64,000 nucleotides of DNA from an uncultured Lachnospiraceae bacterium (GCA_947305245.1 CAMZDG010000010.1:1-64000), one strand, 5' to 3'. Shown: positions 15,765-24,189, counted from the stretch's first letter. Made by a program: numbers and translations. The notes: generated from the sequence alone by a model not told the origin.

Positions 15765-16673
15765 TCATCTTTTTTCTATTGGCAACCAAATCTGTATAAA
15801 ACGCTCTGCCCTAGGCATCCAATGCATTACCACGATCTCCGGTGCATCTTTGAGCTCAAAACCCATTTCCGGCATCCATTCCGTAATGATCTGCACCCTT
15901 TGTTTTAACAACTCCTGATAATCATGAACCGTGTTCTTTTCACTTTTTGCTTCCAGGATCAGATAAGTAGATTTAGGCACGACAATGTTTTCCAACGCCA
16001 GACCTTCCACAAAATCCACTCCCGTGACCGCATGGTCAAAAAGATGCTCCCTGTCCCATTTTTCCAGTTCATGGCAGTAATAAAAGTTATATCCTTCGCC
16101 GTCAACATTCGTTACAAGCTGGTAAATGTCACCGCCTGCTGCAACTCCCCGCAGGAACCATTGGACTCCGCGCGTTGTTATGTACCAATTCTCTTCCTGC
16201 CGCGCTCGCTCTTCTCCCCAAGGTTCTCCGTGAAACCTCACCTTTGTGCCCGTCAGGATCATTTCCGGTTTTTCTTCAATTCTGTAATTCATAGACGCAC
16301 CGCCTTCCATCGATAGTTTTAGTACGATCTTGGAAAAGGATTTTAAGGTCGCGTCTCCCGCTTTTACCTGAGATGGCAAAACCCCGTGAAATCGCTGAAA
16401 AGCCCTTGCAAAACTGTCTGGATTGTCATAACCGTATTTCATGGCAACGTCGATCACCTTAACATCTCCCCGTGCCAGGTCTGCTCCCGCCAGGGAGAGC
16501 CTTCGGTTTCGAATATACTCTCCTATGGTCATGTCGCATACAATGCTAAAGACCCTTTGAAAATGATAGCTGGAGGAAAAGCTCTGTGCGGCGATGTTCT
16601 CCAAATCTAAGTCCTCAAGGATGTGTTCTTCCACGTAATCGATTGCTCTTTGTAATCCGGTCATCCAATTCAT
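15765..16673 (-). CDS. AraC-type regulator with GyrI-like ligand domain
   Basis: 302 residues from the ATG at 16673, preceded by AAGGAG. A longer in-frame start at 16808 has no support. Two AraC helix-turn-helix motifs cover about 8-105 (LENIAAQSFSSSYHFQRVF and VIDVAMKYGYDNPDSFARAFQRF). A GyrI/Rob-type effector-binding domain follows at about 140-300. Such proteins respond to small hydrophobic or cationic molecules and often control drug efflux. No pump gene is adjacent, so the target is unknown. The start lies about 90 bp downstream of the XRE-TPR gene, so they may be co-transcribed. Confidence 0.85.
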   Translation of the reverse strand: MNWMTGLQRAIDYVEEHILEDLDLENIAAQSFSSSYHFQRVFSIVCDMTIGEYIRNRRLSLAGADLARGDVKVIDVAMKYGYDNPDSFARAFQRFHGVLPSQVKAGDATLKSFSKIVLKLSMEGGASMNYRIEEKPEMILTGTKVRFHGEPWGEERARQEENWYITTRGVQWFLRGVAAGGDIYQLVTNVDGEGYNFYYCHELEKWDREHLFDHAVTGVDFVEGLALENIVVPKSTYLILEAKSEKNTVHDYQELLKQRVQIITEWMPEMGFELKDAPEIVVMHWMPRAERFIQIWLPIEKR

Positions 16674-16765
16674 TGTTTTGCTCCTTTTTCCGATCGTCTG
16701 ACTGAATTGTAGCTCATCATGGCAGTAGCTTCCCGACATAAAATGCGCTTCGGTGCAGGGTAGCC

Positions 16766-17689
16766 TCAGCTTTTCGCCTTTGCTTCGTTCATCATCTGGC
16801 GAGGCCATTCCACTTCATAGGTGAAGCCTCTGGCGATCAATTCGTCCACGATTTTCTTCCATGCGTCTGCTGCCTTCGCGTACTCACCCATCTCGCTTAG
16901 GCAGCACGCAATGGAAAACATCGGGTCCATGGGCCAGGCATCGGCCTCGAGCGCCTTCTCCCAATACGCAAACGCCTCGTCATACTTCTTAAGCCCCCTG
17001 CACATGTCTCCCGCAGTACTGTGCAGTACGCGAAGCTCTTCCTTCTCCAGATTCGGGAACCGCGTTAGAATTTCCTTGCAGCATTCCAAACCCTTTTCAT
17101 ATTTCTTCGTCCAAAAGCAGGCGCGCATCAGCAAACGGTAATTTGCCAAACTTGGATCATTCCCTATCTCGCTTTCAAAGTACTTCACGTAATCTTCTCC
17201 CTGACCGATCGCCGCCATCAGCGCACCTTTATTAGACCATGCTGCCTCATAGCTTTCAGCCTTGTTTTTCGCCAGAACGGAATCATACAACTCGAACGCC
17301 TTTTGCTTACAATAGTCCGCATGAAAACGATAAAGAGTCCCATAGGCGATCATGTCTTCGTCACTGTAATCTCCTGACTCGAGGAGCCTTCGAAACTCCA
17401 CGTCAGCCCTAAAAAAATCATCCTGGTTATGGGAGGCCGTGTATTTACTCAGCCATTTCTCCGCCTCATTCTTGTAAACATCGGCCGCGGGCTTGTATAA
17501 TTCGTCGATGGTGATCCCGAATACCTGCGCGATCTGCGGCATCATCATGACATCAGGCATGGTCACGCCGTTCTCCCACTTACTCACCGCCTGAAAGGTA
17601 ACTCCCAGTTCATTTGCCAGCTGCTCTTGCGTCATGCGCCTTGCTTCCCGAAGCCGTTTGACGTTATCTGCAATATTATTATGATTCAT
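16766..17689 (-). CDS. XRE-family regulator with TPR-like domain
   Basis: 307 residues. The N-terminal Cro/C1 helix-turn-helix (about 8-65; MTQEQLANELGVTFQAVSKWE) is followed by helical tetratricopeptide-like repeats (about 90-300). This plan resembles Rgg/PlcR-like regulators, in which the repeat domain binds a peptide or partner. No signal peptide gene is visible beside it. It has its own putative promoter at 17732-17759. Confidence 0.8.
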   Translation of the reverse strand: MNHNNIADNVKRLREARRMTQEQLANELGVTFQAVSKWENGVTMPDVMMMPQIAQVFGITIDELYKPAADVYKNEAEKWLSKYTASHNQDDFFRADVEFRRLLESGDYSDEDMIAYGTLYRFHADYCKQKAFELYDSVLAKNKAESYEAAWSNKGALMAAIGQGEDYVKYFESEIGNDPSLANYRLLMRACFWTKKYEKGLECCKEILTRFPNLEKEELRVLHSTAGDMCRGLKKYDEAFAYWEKALEADAWPMDPMFSIACCLSEMGEYAKAADAWKKIVDELIARGFTYEVEWPRQMMNEAKAKS

Positions 17690-17731
17690 CTTCTTATCCT
17701 CTCAAAATCAAATTTCAAGCTTGATAAGTTC

Positions 17732-17759
17732 ATTATACTTTCCCTGTGTTTGAATACAA
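17732..17759 (-). promoter_or_regulatory. Putative promoter of the XRE-TPR gene
   Basis: The minus strand shows TTGTAT, 16 bp, TATAAT, about 45 bases before the start codon. The -10 is perfect and the -35 partial. Confidence 0.5.
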
Positions 17760-17883
17760 TAACTCCTCCGTCGAGCCAGGTTCACCTGATGGTTGAATCT
17801 TACCTTGACTTTCTTTTCCGATGTGTTCTCCTTCTTAACTGAACGAATAATATCATGACAATTACACAATATGGTATGTATGG

Positions 17884-17920
17884 TACGCTATATTCATGAT
17901 TTTTTATGAGATTTAGCGTA
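17884..17920. repeat. 37-bp repeat, copy downstream of the ATPase gene
   Basis: On the minus strand it starts TACGCTAAA and ends TATAGCGTA, so the ends form an inverted repeat. It begins two bases after the ATPase stop codon. An imperfect direct copy with the same ends lies just upstream of the gene (19354-19390). Confidence 0.6.
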
Positions 17921-17922
17921 CT

Positions 17923-19344
17923 TTATTCTTTATGAAATAAGTCATCCATTTTTATTACAGCTTGTATTCTTCCTGAATACATTCCCTCTTTCAACCCATA
18001 AGTTGTTACCATTACCGGATGAAAAGAGTATCGTGTTTTACACGCTGTTTTCAAGGCCGCTATTTTATTCCGAAGGGATTCATCATCCTTTCCCGTATAT
18101 GCGTACTCACTTATGGAATACTTCATCTCGCAAAGATTTATTATCCGATCATTTCGCACAATAACCATATCTATCTGGGCCCCTTTAGTGCCAGATCCCT
18201 TATCAGCCTTGGCAGCCCACGAATGCACTTCCGTCAGCACACCCGAAATCCCCAATCCAGCCTTAATCTCATTAACATGCTCAAAACATACCCTTTCAAA
18301 TGCAAGACCACACCATGTATTTCTGACAGAAGTATCCGTCTGTATTGTCCAATAATGCTCATCTCTCTTCTTCTGCAAAAACTGGTAATAAAACAATGTG
18401 TAGAAATCTATAAGCTGATATAGCGCATCTTTTGTCTTCTTCCCTAAAACAGTGTATTTTCTTATGAAACCACAACTGATCAGTTCATCAAGCATCTTGG
18501 TTAAGTATCCCGAATTCGGAATTCCAGTCTCTTCCGCAATCTCATTTCGTAACAAACCTGTTTTTTTCTTTGCCAGTGTTGAAACTATATCTATATAATT
18601 CTGCGGATTTTTAAATAATGATGCATATAAATACTTAAACTCATCTCTTAGCGGTGCATCATCCGCAAAAAACATAGCATCGATGTTTTGAGCAACGCTA
18701 AGTCCTTTTTTCATAAGAGACCAATAATATGGAATTCCCCCAACAGCCATATACATTTCAAGAATGTCATATCTGCTGATGCTTATGCCCTTGGACTTAA
18801 GGTATTCCTCACACTCGCATAGTTTGAATGGCTTGAGATGAATCTGACAGCTTAGCCGATTGTATAGCCCACCCTTGTTATGAATAATTTTATCAAGCAT
18901 CCATGACGTAGCGGAGGCACACACCACAAGAACCACGTCATTACGTGCGCTTGCCCATCCATTCCAAAAATTTTCGAGTGCAACCAAAAGTCCACTCTTT
19001 TGCGTATCCATCCAGGATAATTCGTCAATAAACAATACCTTCTTATTTTCTTCGGATTTTTCCACAAGGTCCTTTAATAATTCAAAGGCATCAAGCCAAT
19101 TCGTCGGCATAACAGTGGCTTCAAGACCAGCTCTTTTGATAGAGGCAGTAAAAGCTTGTATCTGCTCTTTTCTTCCAGCATTTGCCAATCCGGAGTGCTC
19201 AAATGTCAGTTTCTTATCATAAGTCTGTCGTATCAAATATGTTTTTCCTACTCGACGTCTACCATACACCGCTATAAATTGAGAGTCTTCCGCCTGTAAT
19301 GCATCGAGAAGCTTTTTCTTTTCTTTGTCACGTGATATCAGCAT
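17923..19344 (-). CDS. AAA ATPase with C-terminal DUF234 (archaeal-type ATPase family)
   Basis: 473 residues. The P-loop GRRRVGKT is at 28-35 and Walker B VLFIDELSWMD at about 103-113, followed by a winged helix (about 255-330). The C-terminal DUF234 contains IDMVIV...CEMKYS, with Asp and Glu-x-Lys spaced as in PD-(D/E)XK nucleases. The family is widespread, often in genomic islands, and its function is not established. It stands alone between two copies of a 37-bp repeat, one of which overlaps its ribosome site. A defence or genome-maintenance role is possible but speculative. Confidence 0.85.
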   Translation of the reverse strand: MLISRDKEKKKLLDALQAEDSQFIAVYGRRRVGKTYLIRQTYDKKLTFEHSGLANAGRKEQIQAFTASIKRAGLEATVMPTNWLDAFELLKDLVEKSEENKKVLFIDELSWMDTQKSGLLVALENFWNGWASARNDVVLVVCASATSWMLDKIIHNKGGLYNRLSCQIHLKPFKLCECEEYLKSKGISISRYDILEMYMAVGGIPYYWSLMKKGLSVAQNIDAMFFADDAPLRDEFKYLYASLFKNPQNYIDIVSTLAKKKTGLLRNEIAEETGIPNSGYLTKMLDELISCGFIRKYTVLGKKTKDALYQLIDFYTLFYYQFLQKKRDEHYWTIQTDTSVRNTWCGLAFERVCFEHVNEIKAGLGISGVLTEVHSWAAKADKGSGTKGAQIDMVIVRNDRIINLCEMKYSISEYAYTGKDDESLRNKIAALKTACKTRYSFHPVMVTTYGLKEGMYSGRIQAVIKMDDLFHKE

Positions 19345-19353
19345 GCATTATAC

Positions 19354-19390
19354 CTCGCTATATCAAATATTTTTAATGCGTTTTAGCGTA
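19354..19390. repeat. 37-bp repeat, copy upstream of the ATPase gene
   Basis: On the minus strand it reads TACGCTAAAACGCATTAAAA through TATAGCGAG. It aligns without gaps to the downstream copy (about three quarters identical). It ends within ten bases of the ATPase start, overlapping the GAGG ribosome site, so a bound regulator could block expression. Confidence 0.6.
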
Positions 19391-19501
19391 GTATAACACA
19401 CATGCGCCACTTTTTCAAACAAATAAGTTAAAGATTTATTCAATCTCCAAATTCATAGCACTAACTCCACCACGAAACGGAAGTCCCAGGGCAAAAAGAA
19501 A

Positions 19502-19530
19502 AAGCCCTGAAACGCATTCGTTTCAAGGCT
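19502..19530. terminator. Hairpin beside the family 3 core (copy 2)
   Basis: It is almost the same hairpin as 15574-15601 (AAGCCCTGAAACG...CGTTTCAAGGCTT). It is part of a repeated block of about 150 bp. Confidence 0.65.
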
Positions 19531-19549
19531 TTTCTCATGAATATAACAG

Positions 19550-19571
19550 TGCTGGCAGCCGGACTTGAAGG
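19550..19571. other. tRNA 3'-end-like core, copy 2 (degenerate att)
   Basis: It matches 15622-15643 exactly over 22 bp. No tRNA body follows on the right. Together the two copies delimit a 3.9-kb block holding the AraC, XRE-TPR and ATPase genes. The gap 19345-19865 otherwise holds only these repeats. Confidence 0.6.
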
Positions 19572-19589
19572 AAAAACTTGCTTAAAAAA

Positions 19590-19650
19590 ACAATAAAATA
19601 AGGAGGTTTGAGGAACCGACATTCCTTGGAATACCTATTTGCATACCTTT
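19590..19650. repeat. Arm-like repeats right of family 3 core (copy 2)
   Basis: It shares AACAATAAAATAAGGAGGTT with 15661-15680. TACCTATTTGCATACCT, with TACCT recurring at 12 bp, lies at about 19633-19649. The spacing equals that of the other element ends. Confidence 0.5.
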
Positions 19651-19865
19651 TTACTCTCTATATTTCTGCTATCCTGGTTATTTCTTTATACCTTTTCGAT
19701 TCACCCATATGCCTATATGATTTTACTGTTAAAAACTAAGTGTCGCCATATTATGACATCACACCGACAGTATTCCAACTGGCCCGGGTTAGGCATGCAT
19801 TTTCATAAATGGTCCATAAACGGGCATGGACCCCTTGTGATGGGAACCCCAATAACCCACTGATA

Positions 19866-20522
19866 TCATTCTGCCCCGTCAGTATTTCCATGTTTCAGTA
19901 AGGCACTTATCACGAAACATACTAGTGCAATGACAAAAACTGCCACCAATGACATTATGAGGGATACCGGCTCAAACGTCAGCCAAGTGGTATTCCTGGG
20001 TACGGGATCTCCCACCTTCGTCATGGGATACACACGATTCAAAAGAAGACCAAATCCGCTTTTTCCACTGTAATCTCCGCCCCACTGCGTAATTCCCAAT
20101 GGTATGTCCTTGCTTATAAGATAACCAAGAAGGTTTATAAGAAAGCCAGTGCCGCTTACAATACAGGAGACAATGGCTGCCTTTCTTAGAATCCTTTTTC
20201 GATCAGAGATCTTGAGAATGGCTGCGGTCAAAAGCATGGATGCCGCGGACAAGATAAGGTAAATGACAGTCAAAACGGCAATTGATTCAAAGTCCAAGAA
20301 CCGTTTCATACCAAGGATGAATACATCGCCCACAAAAAACAGGGCAAGGGAAACAACCGGCAAATACCAGTGTTTCCTTAGACTTTTTCCGACGGATATT
20401 CCCAAAATCACGAAGAATACCGGAATGATCACGACCAGCAGAATGTTACGGGCATTATGAGAATGTCTAATGCCCGAACTGATGATCAGTGGAAGGATCA
20501 ATAACACCATCGTTGCCGTCAT
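19866..20522 (-). CDS. Multi-pass membrane protein of unknown function
   Basis: 218 residues with about six hydrophobic helices (near 5-20, 28-45, 55-72, 80-105, 118-138, 185-210) and a hydrophilic loop of about 40 residues before the last. I do not recognise a family. It lies downstream of a lipoprotein gene on the same strand, 64 bp apart, so both may form an envelope-related operon. Confidence 0.6.
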   Translation of the reverse strand: MTATMVLLILPLIISSGIRHSHNARNILLVVIIPVFFVILGISVGKSLRKHWYLPVVSLALFFVGDVFILGMKRFLDFESIAVLTVIYLILSAASMLLTAAILKISDRKRILRKAAIVSCIVSGTGFLINLLGYLISKDIPLGITQWGGDYSGKSGFGLLLNRVYPMTKVGDPVPRNTTWLTFEPVSLIMSLVAVFVIALVCFVISALLKHGNTDGAE

Positions 20523-20586
20523 GAGCCAGAAAACCGTTTATTTCATTGTCGCGCCCTCCCTTATCACATAAAACGCAAATCATCGA

Positions 20587-21018
20587 TCAAGACTGATAGG
20601 AAATTACCATCTCCACGCCTGCATCCATGGAAAGCGTGTTCAGATTGAGTGTTTCGCCGCAGCGTATTTTAATTGTTTTAGGCGGATCCTGCAACAGACT
20701 GATGTTTCCATCCTTGTCCGGCACGCCAAACCCCGTGTTTTCCAGCACGAGTTCCTTATCAGTAATCGATGCTATGCTAAGCTTCCCCATGGTTCCATCA
20801 TACAGAATGTCACCCACCTTGGGTTCACTCATTTCTTTCGTATCCGCATTTCTGTACATGCCTCCCGTTCCGTCTTCCCGGACACCGACACTCCAGATTG
20901 TGGTGACCACCTGAATCTTACCCTTTTCTTCCTGCCGTGCTTCAATCCTTTTTCCGCAACCGCAGAAGGCAGCACATGAAATAATGATTGCCATGATTAT
21001 CGTTAATGCTTTTCTCAT
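20587..21018 (-). CDS. Small lipoprotein of unknown function
   Basis: 143 residues from the ATG at 21018, which has AAGGAG 8 bases upstream; a start nine codons earlier lacks one. The signal peptide ends in lipobox Phe-Cys-Gly-Cys21. The mature part is short and beta-rich. It probably works with the membrane protein encoded next. No family recognised. Confidence 0.65.
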   Translation of the reverse strand: MRKALTIIMAIIISCAAFCGCGKRIEARQEEKGKIQVVTTIWSVGVREDGTGGMYRNADTKEMSEPKVGDILYDGTMGKLSIASITDKELVLENTGFGVPDKDGNISLLQDPPKTIKIRCGETLNLNTLSMDAGVEMVISYQS

Positions 21019-21164
21019 CCTTTTCGCTCCTTTTTTCTGAATCAATCGTTATACAGGTTTGCCTGTCGTTCTAAACATAAGGACGCTTTTCGTCGGATAA
21101 AGTTTCAATGTGGCATTATATTTTCTTATAATCCAATCGTAACCGTATCATTACAAATCAGTAT

Positions 21165-21200
21165 CTGAAACTTCGCAGTTATAAAACTGCGAAGTTTCAG
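21165..21200. terminator. Strong hairpin after the element 2 repressor gene
   Basis: A perfect 16-bp inverted repeat (CTGAAACTTCGCAGTT and its complement) with a 4-base loop, 20 bp after the repressor stop. It lacks a good T-run on the minus strand, so it may act as a bidirectional barrier between backbone and cargo. Confidence 0.6.
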
Positions 21201-21221
21201 TAAATAATAATATTTCTATGG

Positions 21222-22034
21222 TTACCGCTTTCCTCTTCCCTTTTTCGGCAGCATACCTTTATATACATTGGAATACTTCTCGACAATTCCGGTAAAGAAC
21301 TGGATCTCCGCAGGATCCATTTTGTTAAAGTTCATTCCCAGCTGTCTGCTCAAGGTGGACAACGTTGCCTTCATCGGATCAGTCGCGGTTGCATACTCCT
21401 GCACAATGTCAATGACCTCGGTGAGCGGATTATTGTCTTCGCCGGTCTCTTTGTCTTTTTTATGGTTTTCCCGGATGTCTTTTGCGATGTTTGTGATGTC
21501 AGTTCCGATCAGTCTGCTGAAATAATCGTCCTCTTCTATCTCGGATGCCTTGAGCGTCCGAACGTAATGTTCGGTCTCCGGGGCCTCATTTTTGAGTTGG
21601 ATTTTAGTCCGCATCATGGCAACGTAACCGTTCAGGTTATTGATCTGCATTGAGGCCAGACTGTCGATATATATTTCCGTGTCACTCATGAATTTCCAGA
21701 AATCCGGATGCTTAATGATCTCACAAAGAAGTCTGTTATTTATCTTTCCGCTTTTCAGGATCTCTACGGTTTCATCATCCAGTTTCAGTTCCCTTACCGA
21801 AGTTTTTGCTTGCGTTTTGTTGTCCGTCACTCCCATGAGGTACTCCACGCTGACGCCATAATAATTTGCCAGTTCGATGATTACCCGGTAGGGAATGTCT
21901 TTGTAATCGTTGCTCTCGTAACTGCCAAGCGCCGACTTGGAAAGACCCGTTTCCCGTGCCAGCTCTTCTAACCTTAAGCCTCTTTCATTTCGCAAATCTT
22001 TCAGTTTTTCCTGTAACGTCAATTCACATTTCAT
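21222..22034 (-). CDS. XRE-family repressor of element 2
   Basis: 270 residues. The Cro/C1 helix-turn-helix covers about 8-68 (LRLEELARETGLSKSALGSYE, ending EYLMGVTDNK), followed by a helical C-terminal part without a peptidase domain. It is the positional counterpart of the element 1 repressor, with distant similarity. It has a good promoter (22080-22108) with an SOS-box-like palindrome at the start site. It probably represses the divergent mobilization genes. Unlike element 1, no sigma-like gene follows. Confidence 0.8.
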   Translation of the reverse strand: MKCELTLQEKLKDLRNERGLRLEELARETGLSKSALGSYESNDYKDIPYRVIIELANYYGVSVEYLMGVTDNKTQAKTSVRELKLDDETVEILKSGKINNRLLCEIIKHPDFWKFMSDTEIYIDSLASMQINNLNGYVAMMRTKIQLKNEAPETEHYVRTLKASEIEEDDYFSRLIGTDITNIAKDIRENHKKDKETGEDNNPLTEVIDIVQEYATATDPMKATLSTLSRQLGMNFNKMDPAEIQFFTGIVEKYSNVYKGMLPKKGRGKR

Positions 22035-22058
22035 TGTTTTTCACCCCTGAAACAGTTT

Positions 22059-22072
22059 CGAACATTTGTTCT
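22059..22072. promoter_or_regulatory. LexA/SOS-box-like palindrome before the element 2 repressor
   Basis: CGAACATTTGTTCT resembles the Gram-positive SOS box CGAACATATGTTCG. It lies 7 bases downstream of the -10 element of the repressor promoter. The site before the element 1 repressor has the same layout. It could alternatively be the operator of the XRE protein. Confidence 0.5.
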
Positions 22073-22079
22073 TTTTATA

Positions 22080-22108
22080 AATATACCGCCTTACAGGTTC
22101 CGCGTCAA
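22080..22108 (-). promoter_or_regulatory. Promoter of the element 2 repressor gene
   Basis: The minus strand shows TTGACG, 17 bp, TATATT, both close to consensus at ideal spacing, about 45 bases before the ATG. Confidence 0.65.
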
Positions 22109-22302
22109 GGAAGGAATTCCGAAAGCGCGGATTTTTTTTATTTTCGTTAAAAAATCCTGCCTTTCGGACATACGGGACGAGGTCCTTCCAAACGATAAAC
22201 TTGACTTGGAACAAAAGATAATCGGTTCGAAGGAGCCCGGAGTTTCCCGCAAGCGCGGACGTCGCCGTAACAAAAAAAAGTTAATTTAACGTGGAGGAAA
22301 AA

Positions 22303-22449
22303 ATGAAGAACAGGGAAAGGCAAAGACAAAACAGAAAGCGAAAGGAGGAGATGCTAAACGTCAGGAACGAATACGGTAACTGCGATCCCACTCCGTATGA
22401 AGCAGTCAAAAACATCATTCTGGAAAACAAAAGAAAGAGAAGGAGGTGA
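22303..22449 (+). CDS. Small basic protein of the element 2 mobilization region
   Basis: 48 residues. An Arg/Lys-rich N-terminus (NRERQRQNRKRKEE) is followed by EYGNCDPTPYEAVKNIIL and an Arg-rich tail. A GTGGAGG ribosome site lies 5 bases before the ATG. The DPTPYEAVKNI segment looks conserved rather than random. Basic charge and place before the relaxase suggest a DNA-binding accessory or an excisionase-like protein; this is inference. It occupies the place of the DUF3847 gene of element 1. Confidence 0.6.
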   Translation: MKNRERQRQNRKRKEEMLNVRNEYGNCDPTPYEAVKNIILENKRKRRR

Positions 22450-22472
22450 ACAAAATGACCAAAGGAAAAGAT

Positions 22473-22499
22473 CATCCCCCGGGAGGGGATGCTTTTTTC
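22473..22499 (+). terminator. Terminator between the small ORF and the relaxase
   Basis: The hairpin CATCCCC/GGGGATG with a five-base loop is followed within two bases by six T. It starts 24 bases after the small gene. A tiny ORF (ATG at 22455, good ribosome site) reads through it, so it may act as an attenuator. Confidence 0.7.
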
Positions 22500-22745
22500 T
22501 TTTGGCGGGGCGAAGTGCAGGGGGCGCAACTCCCTGCCGGATCGTGAAGGCGGCGCCTTACGCAAGGTGCAGGAGCAAGGCTCCGCCAGGGTGCAGGGAG
22601 GGTCCCGCTCAGGTCCAGGGTGAAACCTTGGGCGGGTCCGGGGAGGCATCCCGGTCTGGTCAAGGACGAAGTGCCTTGTGGGGTGCAGGGGCAACGCCAC
22701 GCTCGGGTCCGGGTCGAAATCCCGGGCAGGTCCAGGGCGCGGCCA
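22500..22745. repeat. GC-rich region of imperfect short repeats
   Basis: About 245 bp, much richer in G than its surroundings, with four copies of GTGCAGG and four of GGTCC(A/G)GG at irregular spacing. Frames exist on both strands, but their composition is repetitive and no ribosome site fits. It may be a structured leader RNA or part of the oriT region. It fills most of the gap between 22450 and 22872. Confidence 0.5.
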
Positions 22746-22748
22746 TGG

Positions 22749-22784
22749 CCCAATGAAGTGTTGCCCGCGACACTTTGTATTGGG
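22749..22784. other. Inverted repeat before the relaxase, possible oriT of element 2
   Basis: CCCAATgaAGTGT...ACACTttgtATTGGG forms an interrupted stem around a GC-rich loop. Hairpins of this size near a relaxase gene are typical of oriT regions. I see no known MobV nick sequence, so this stays tentative. Confidence 0.3.
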
Positions 22785-22872
22785 TTATCATCCGTCGCGC
22801 TTCGCTTAAGACGGAACGGCTTCGCCGCAAATTCGGAAAAACAAATTTTCAGAAAAGGGAGAAAAAAAAGAA

Positions 22873-24183
22873 ATGAGCAAAAGAAGGGCAACAAGACACA
22901 ACGGCAGAAAGGGGAAGAACGGAATCTTTAAGGCCGGGCACAACGACAGAAGCTTTAACGTTGAAAACGCGGAACACGTGGACGAAAACAGGTGCTTCAT
23001 GAACGTTTACTGGGACTGTTACCAGGGACTTAACGTTGCGGACGCGGACGGCGTCCGACCGAAGCGAAAACACAATTTTGACGAAATCGAGCGGGCTTAT
23101 TATTTTGAAAAATTTTCAGATTCCGTTGACGCGCAAAACGAGCGACACGAAAAATCCAGGCACAGGGAACGGATTCGAAAACTTGACGACGTGCTGACGG
23201 ACCCAAGGACCTGTCCGGAGGAATCCGTCTATCAGCTTGGCACTAAGGACGGCTATGAAGACCCCGCCCTGTTTGTTCAGGTGGTGACGGAACTGTTCGA
23301 AGAAATGGAAAAACGCTACGGTTCAAATTTTAAAATTCTCGACTGGGCCCTGCACATGGACGAGGCCACGCCGCACGTTCACGAACGGCACGTCTTTTTC
23401 GCCGACGACGGTTACGGCTCGTTTTTTCCCAAGCAGGAAAAGGCATGTGAAGCGTTAGGATTCTCACTGCCTGATCCGGAGAAAAAGCCGGGAATGAAGA
23501 ACAGCCGCAAGATGAGTTTTGACGCCGAGGTAAGAAACGTTTTTATCTCCATTGCGGAAAAGCACGGCGTGACCGTTGAAAGGATTCCCCTTGACGGAAA
23601 GGTCCATTTGGAGAAAAACGATTTCATTTTGGCCAGACAGGAAGAAGAGATCCGGCAAAAACGGGGCGTGCTTTCCGAGATGGACGAGTTCCTGTCGTCC
23701 AAACGCAATGAGAGTGAAAAACTGCGGAAGGAACTCGACGAACTCACCCTGAAGACTTCCGACCTTGACGGCCTGGTAAACGAAGTGACGGACGCGGCTT
23801 ACGAAAAAGCCGTCGAACTCGTTACCGACGCGGTCAAAACCGAAACCGTAAGGGCAAACGTTGCCCTCATCGAAAAGTATGACGGCGAAATCCAAAAAAA
23901 CGAAACCGACTGCACGCAGGACCAAAGGCGTTTTGCGTCCCGCCTTCTCTCAGGCCTTACGGATTACCTGAAGGAAAAGACCTGCGACCTTACCGCACTG
24001 CTTAAAAAAGTCCTGCATGATCCCGACGTCAAAAAAAGGCATCAGAACGAAATCGCCAAGGCAGCCAGGGCGTCAATCCTGGAGCGGCTTGCCCGGGGAC
24101 GAAGGGAAGCCGCCCGGAGAAATGCCGAACGGCAACAGGAGAATCGCCAGCGTCACAACAAAAAAGAAAACGAAAGGAGCTAA
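22873..24183 (+). CDS. MobV-type (Pre/Mob-like) relaxase
   Basis: 436 residues. The diagnostic motif HMDEATPHVH at 161-170 matches the HxDExxPHxH metal-binding motif of the Pre/Mob relaxases. The N-terminus is basic (SKRRATRHNGRKGKNG) and the C-terminal half (about 245-436) is a long charged coiled coil. It should nick the element for mobilization with a helper conjugation system. This is a different relaxase class from the one in element 1, although the downstream genes correspond. It lies 6 bp before the replication gene. Confidence 0.82.
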   Translation: MSKRRATRHNGRKGKNGIFKAGHNDRSFNVENAEHVDENRCFMNVYWDCYQGLNVADADGVRPKRKHNFDEIERAYYFEKFSDSVDAQNERHEKSRHRERIRKLDDVLTDPRTCPEESVYQLGTKDGYEDPALFVQVVTELFEEMEKRYGSNFKILDWALHMDEATPHVHERHVFFADDGYGSFFPKQEKACEALGFSLPDPEKKPGMKNSRKMSFDAEVRNVFISIAEKHGVTVERIPLDGKVHLEKNDFILARQEEEIRQKRGVLSEMDEFLSSKRNESEKLRKELDELTLKTSDLDGLVNEVTDAAYEKAVELVTDAVKTETVRANVALIEKYDGEIQKNETDCTQDQRRFASRLLSGLTDYLKEKTCDLTALLKKVLHDPDVKKRHQNEIAKAARASILERLARGRREAARRNAERQQENRQRHNKKENERS

Positions 24184-24189
24184 TTACAC

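Noticed and set aside
19639..19863. 74-residue plus-strand frame with hydrophobic start
   Set aside because: It begins inside the arm-like repeats, has no ribosome site, and its composition after residue 35 is random-looking.
22281..22756. Overlapping frames on both strands in the G-rich region
   Set aside because: Their translations are repetitive, Pro/Gly/Arg-rich and lack ribosome sites. The open frames follow from base composition.
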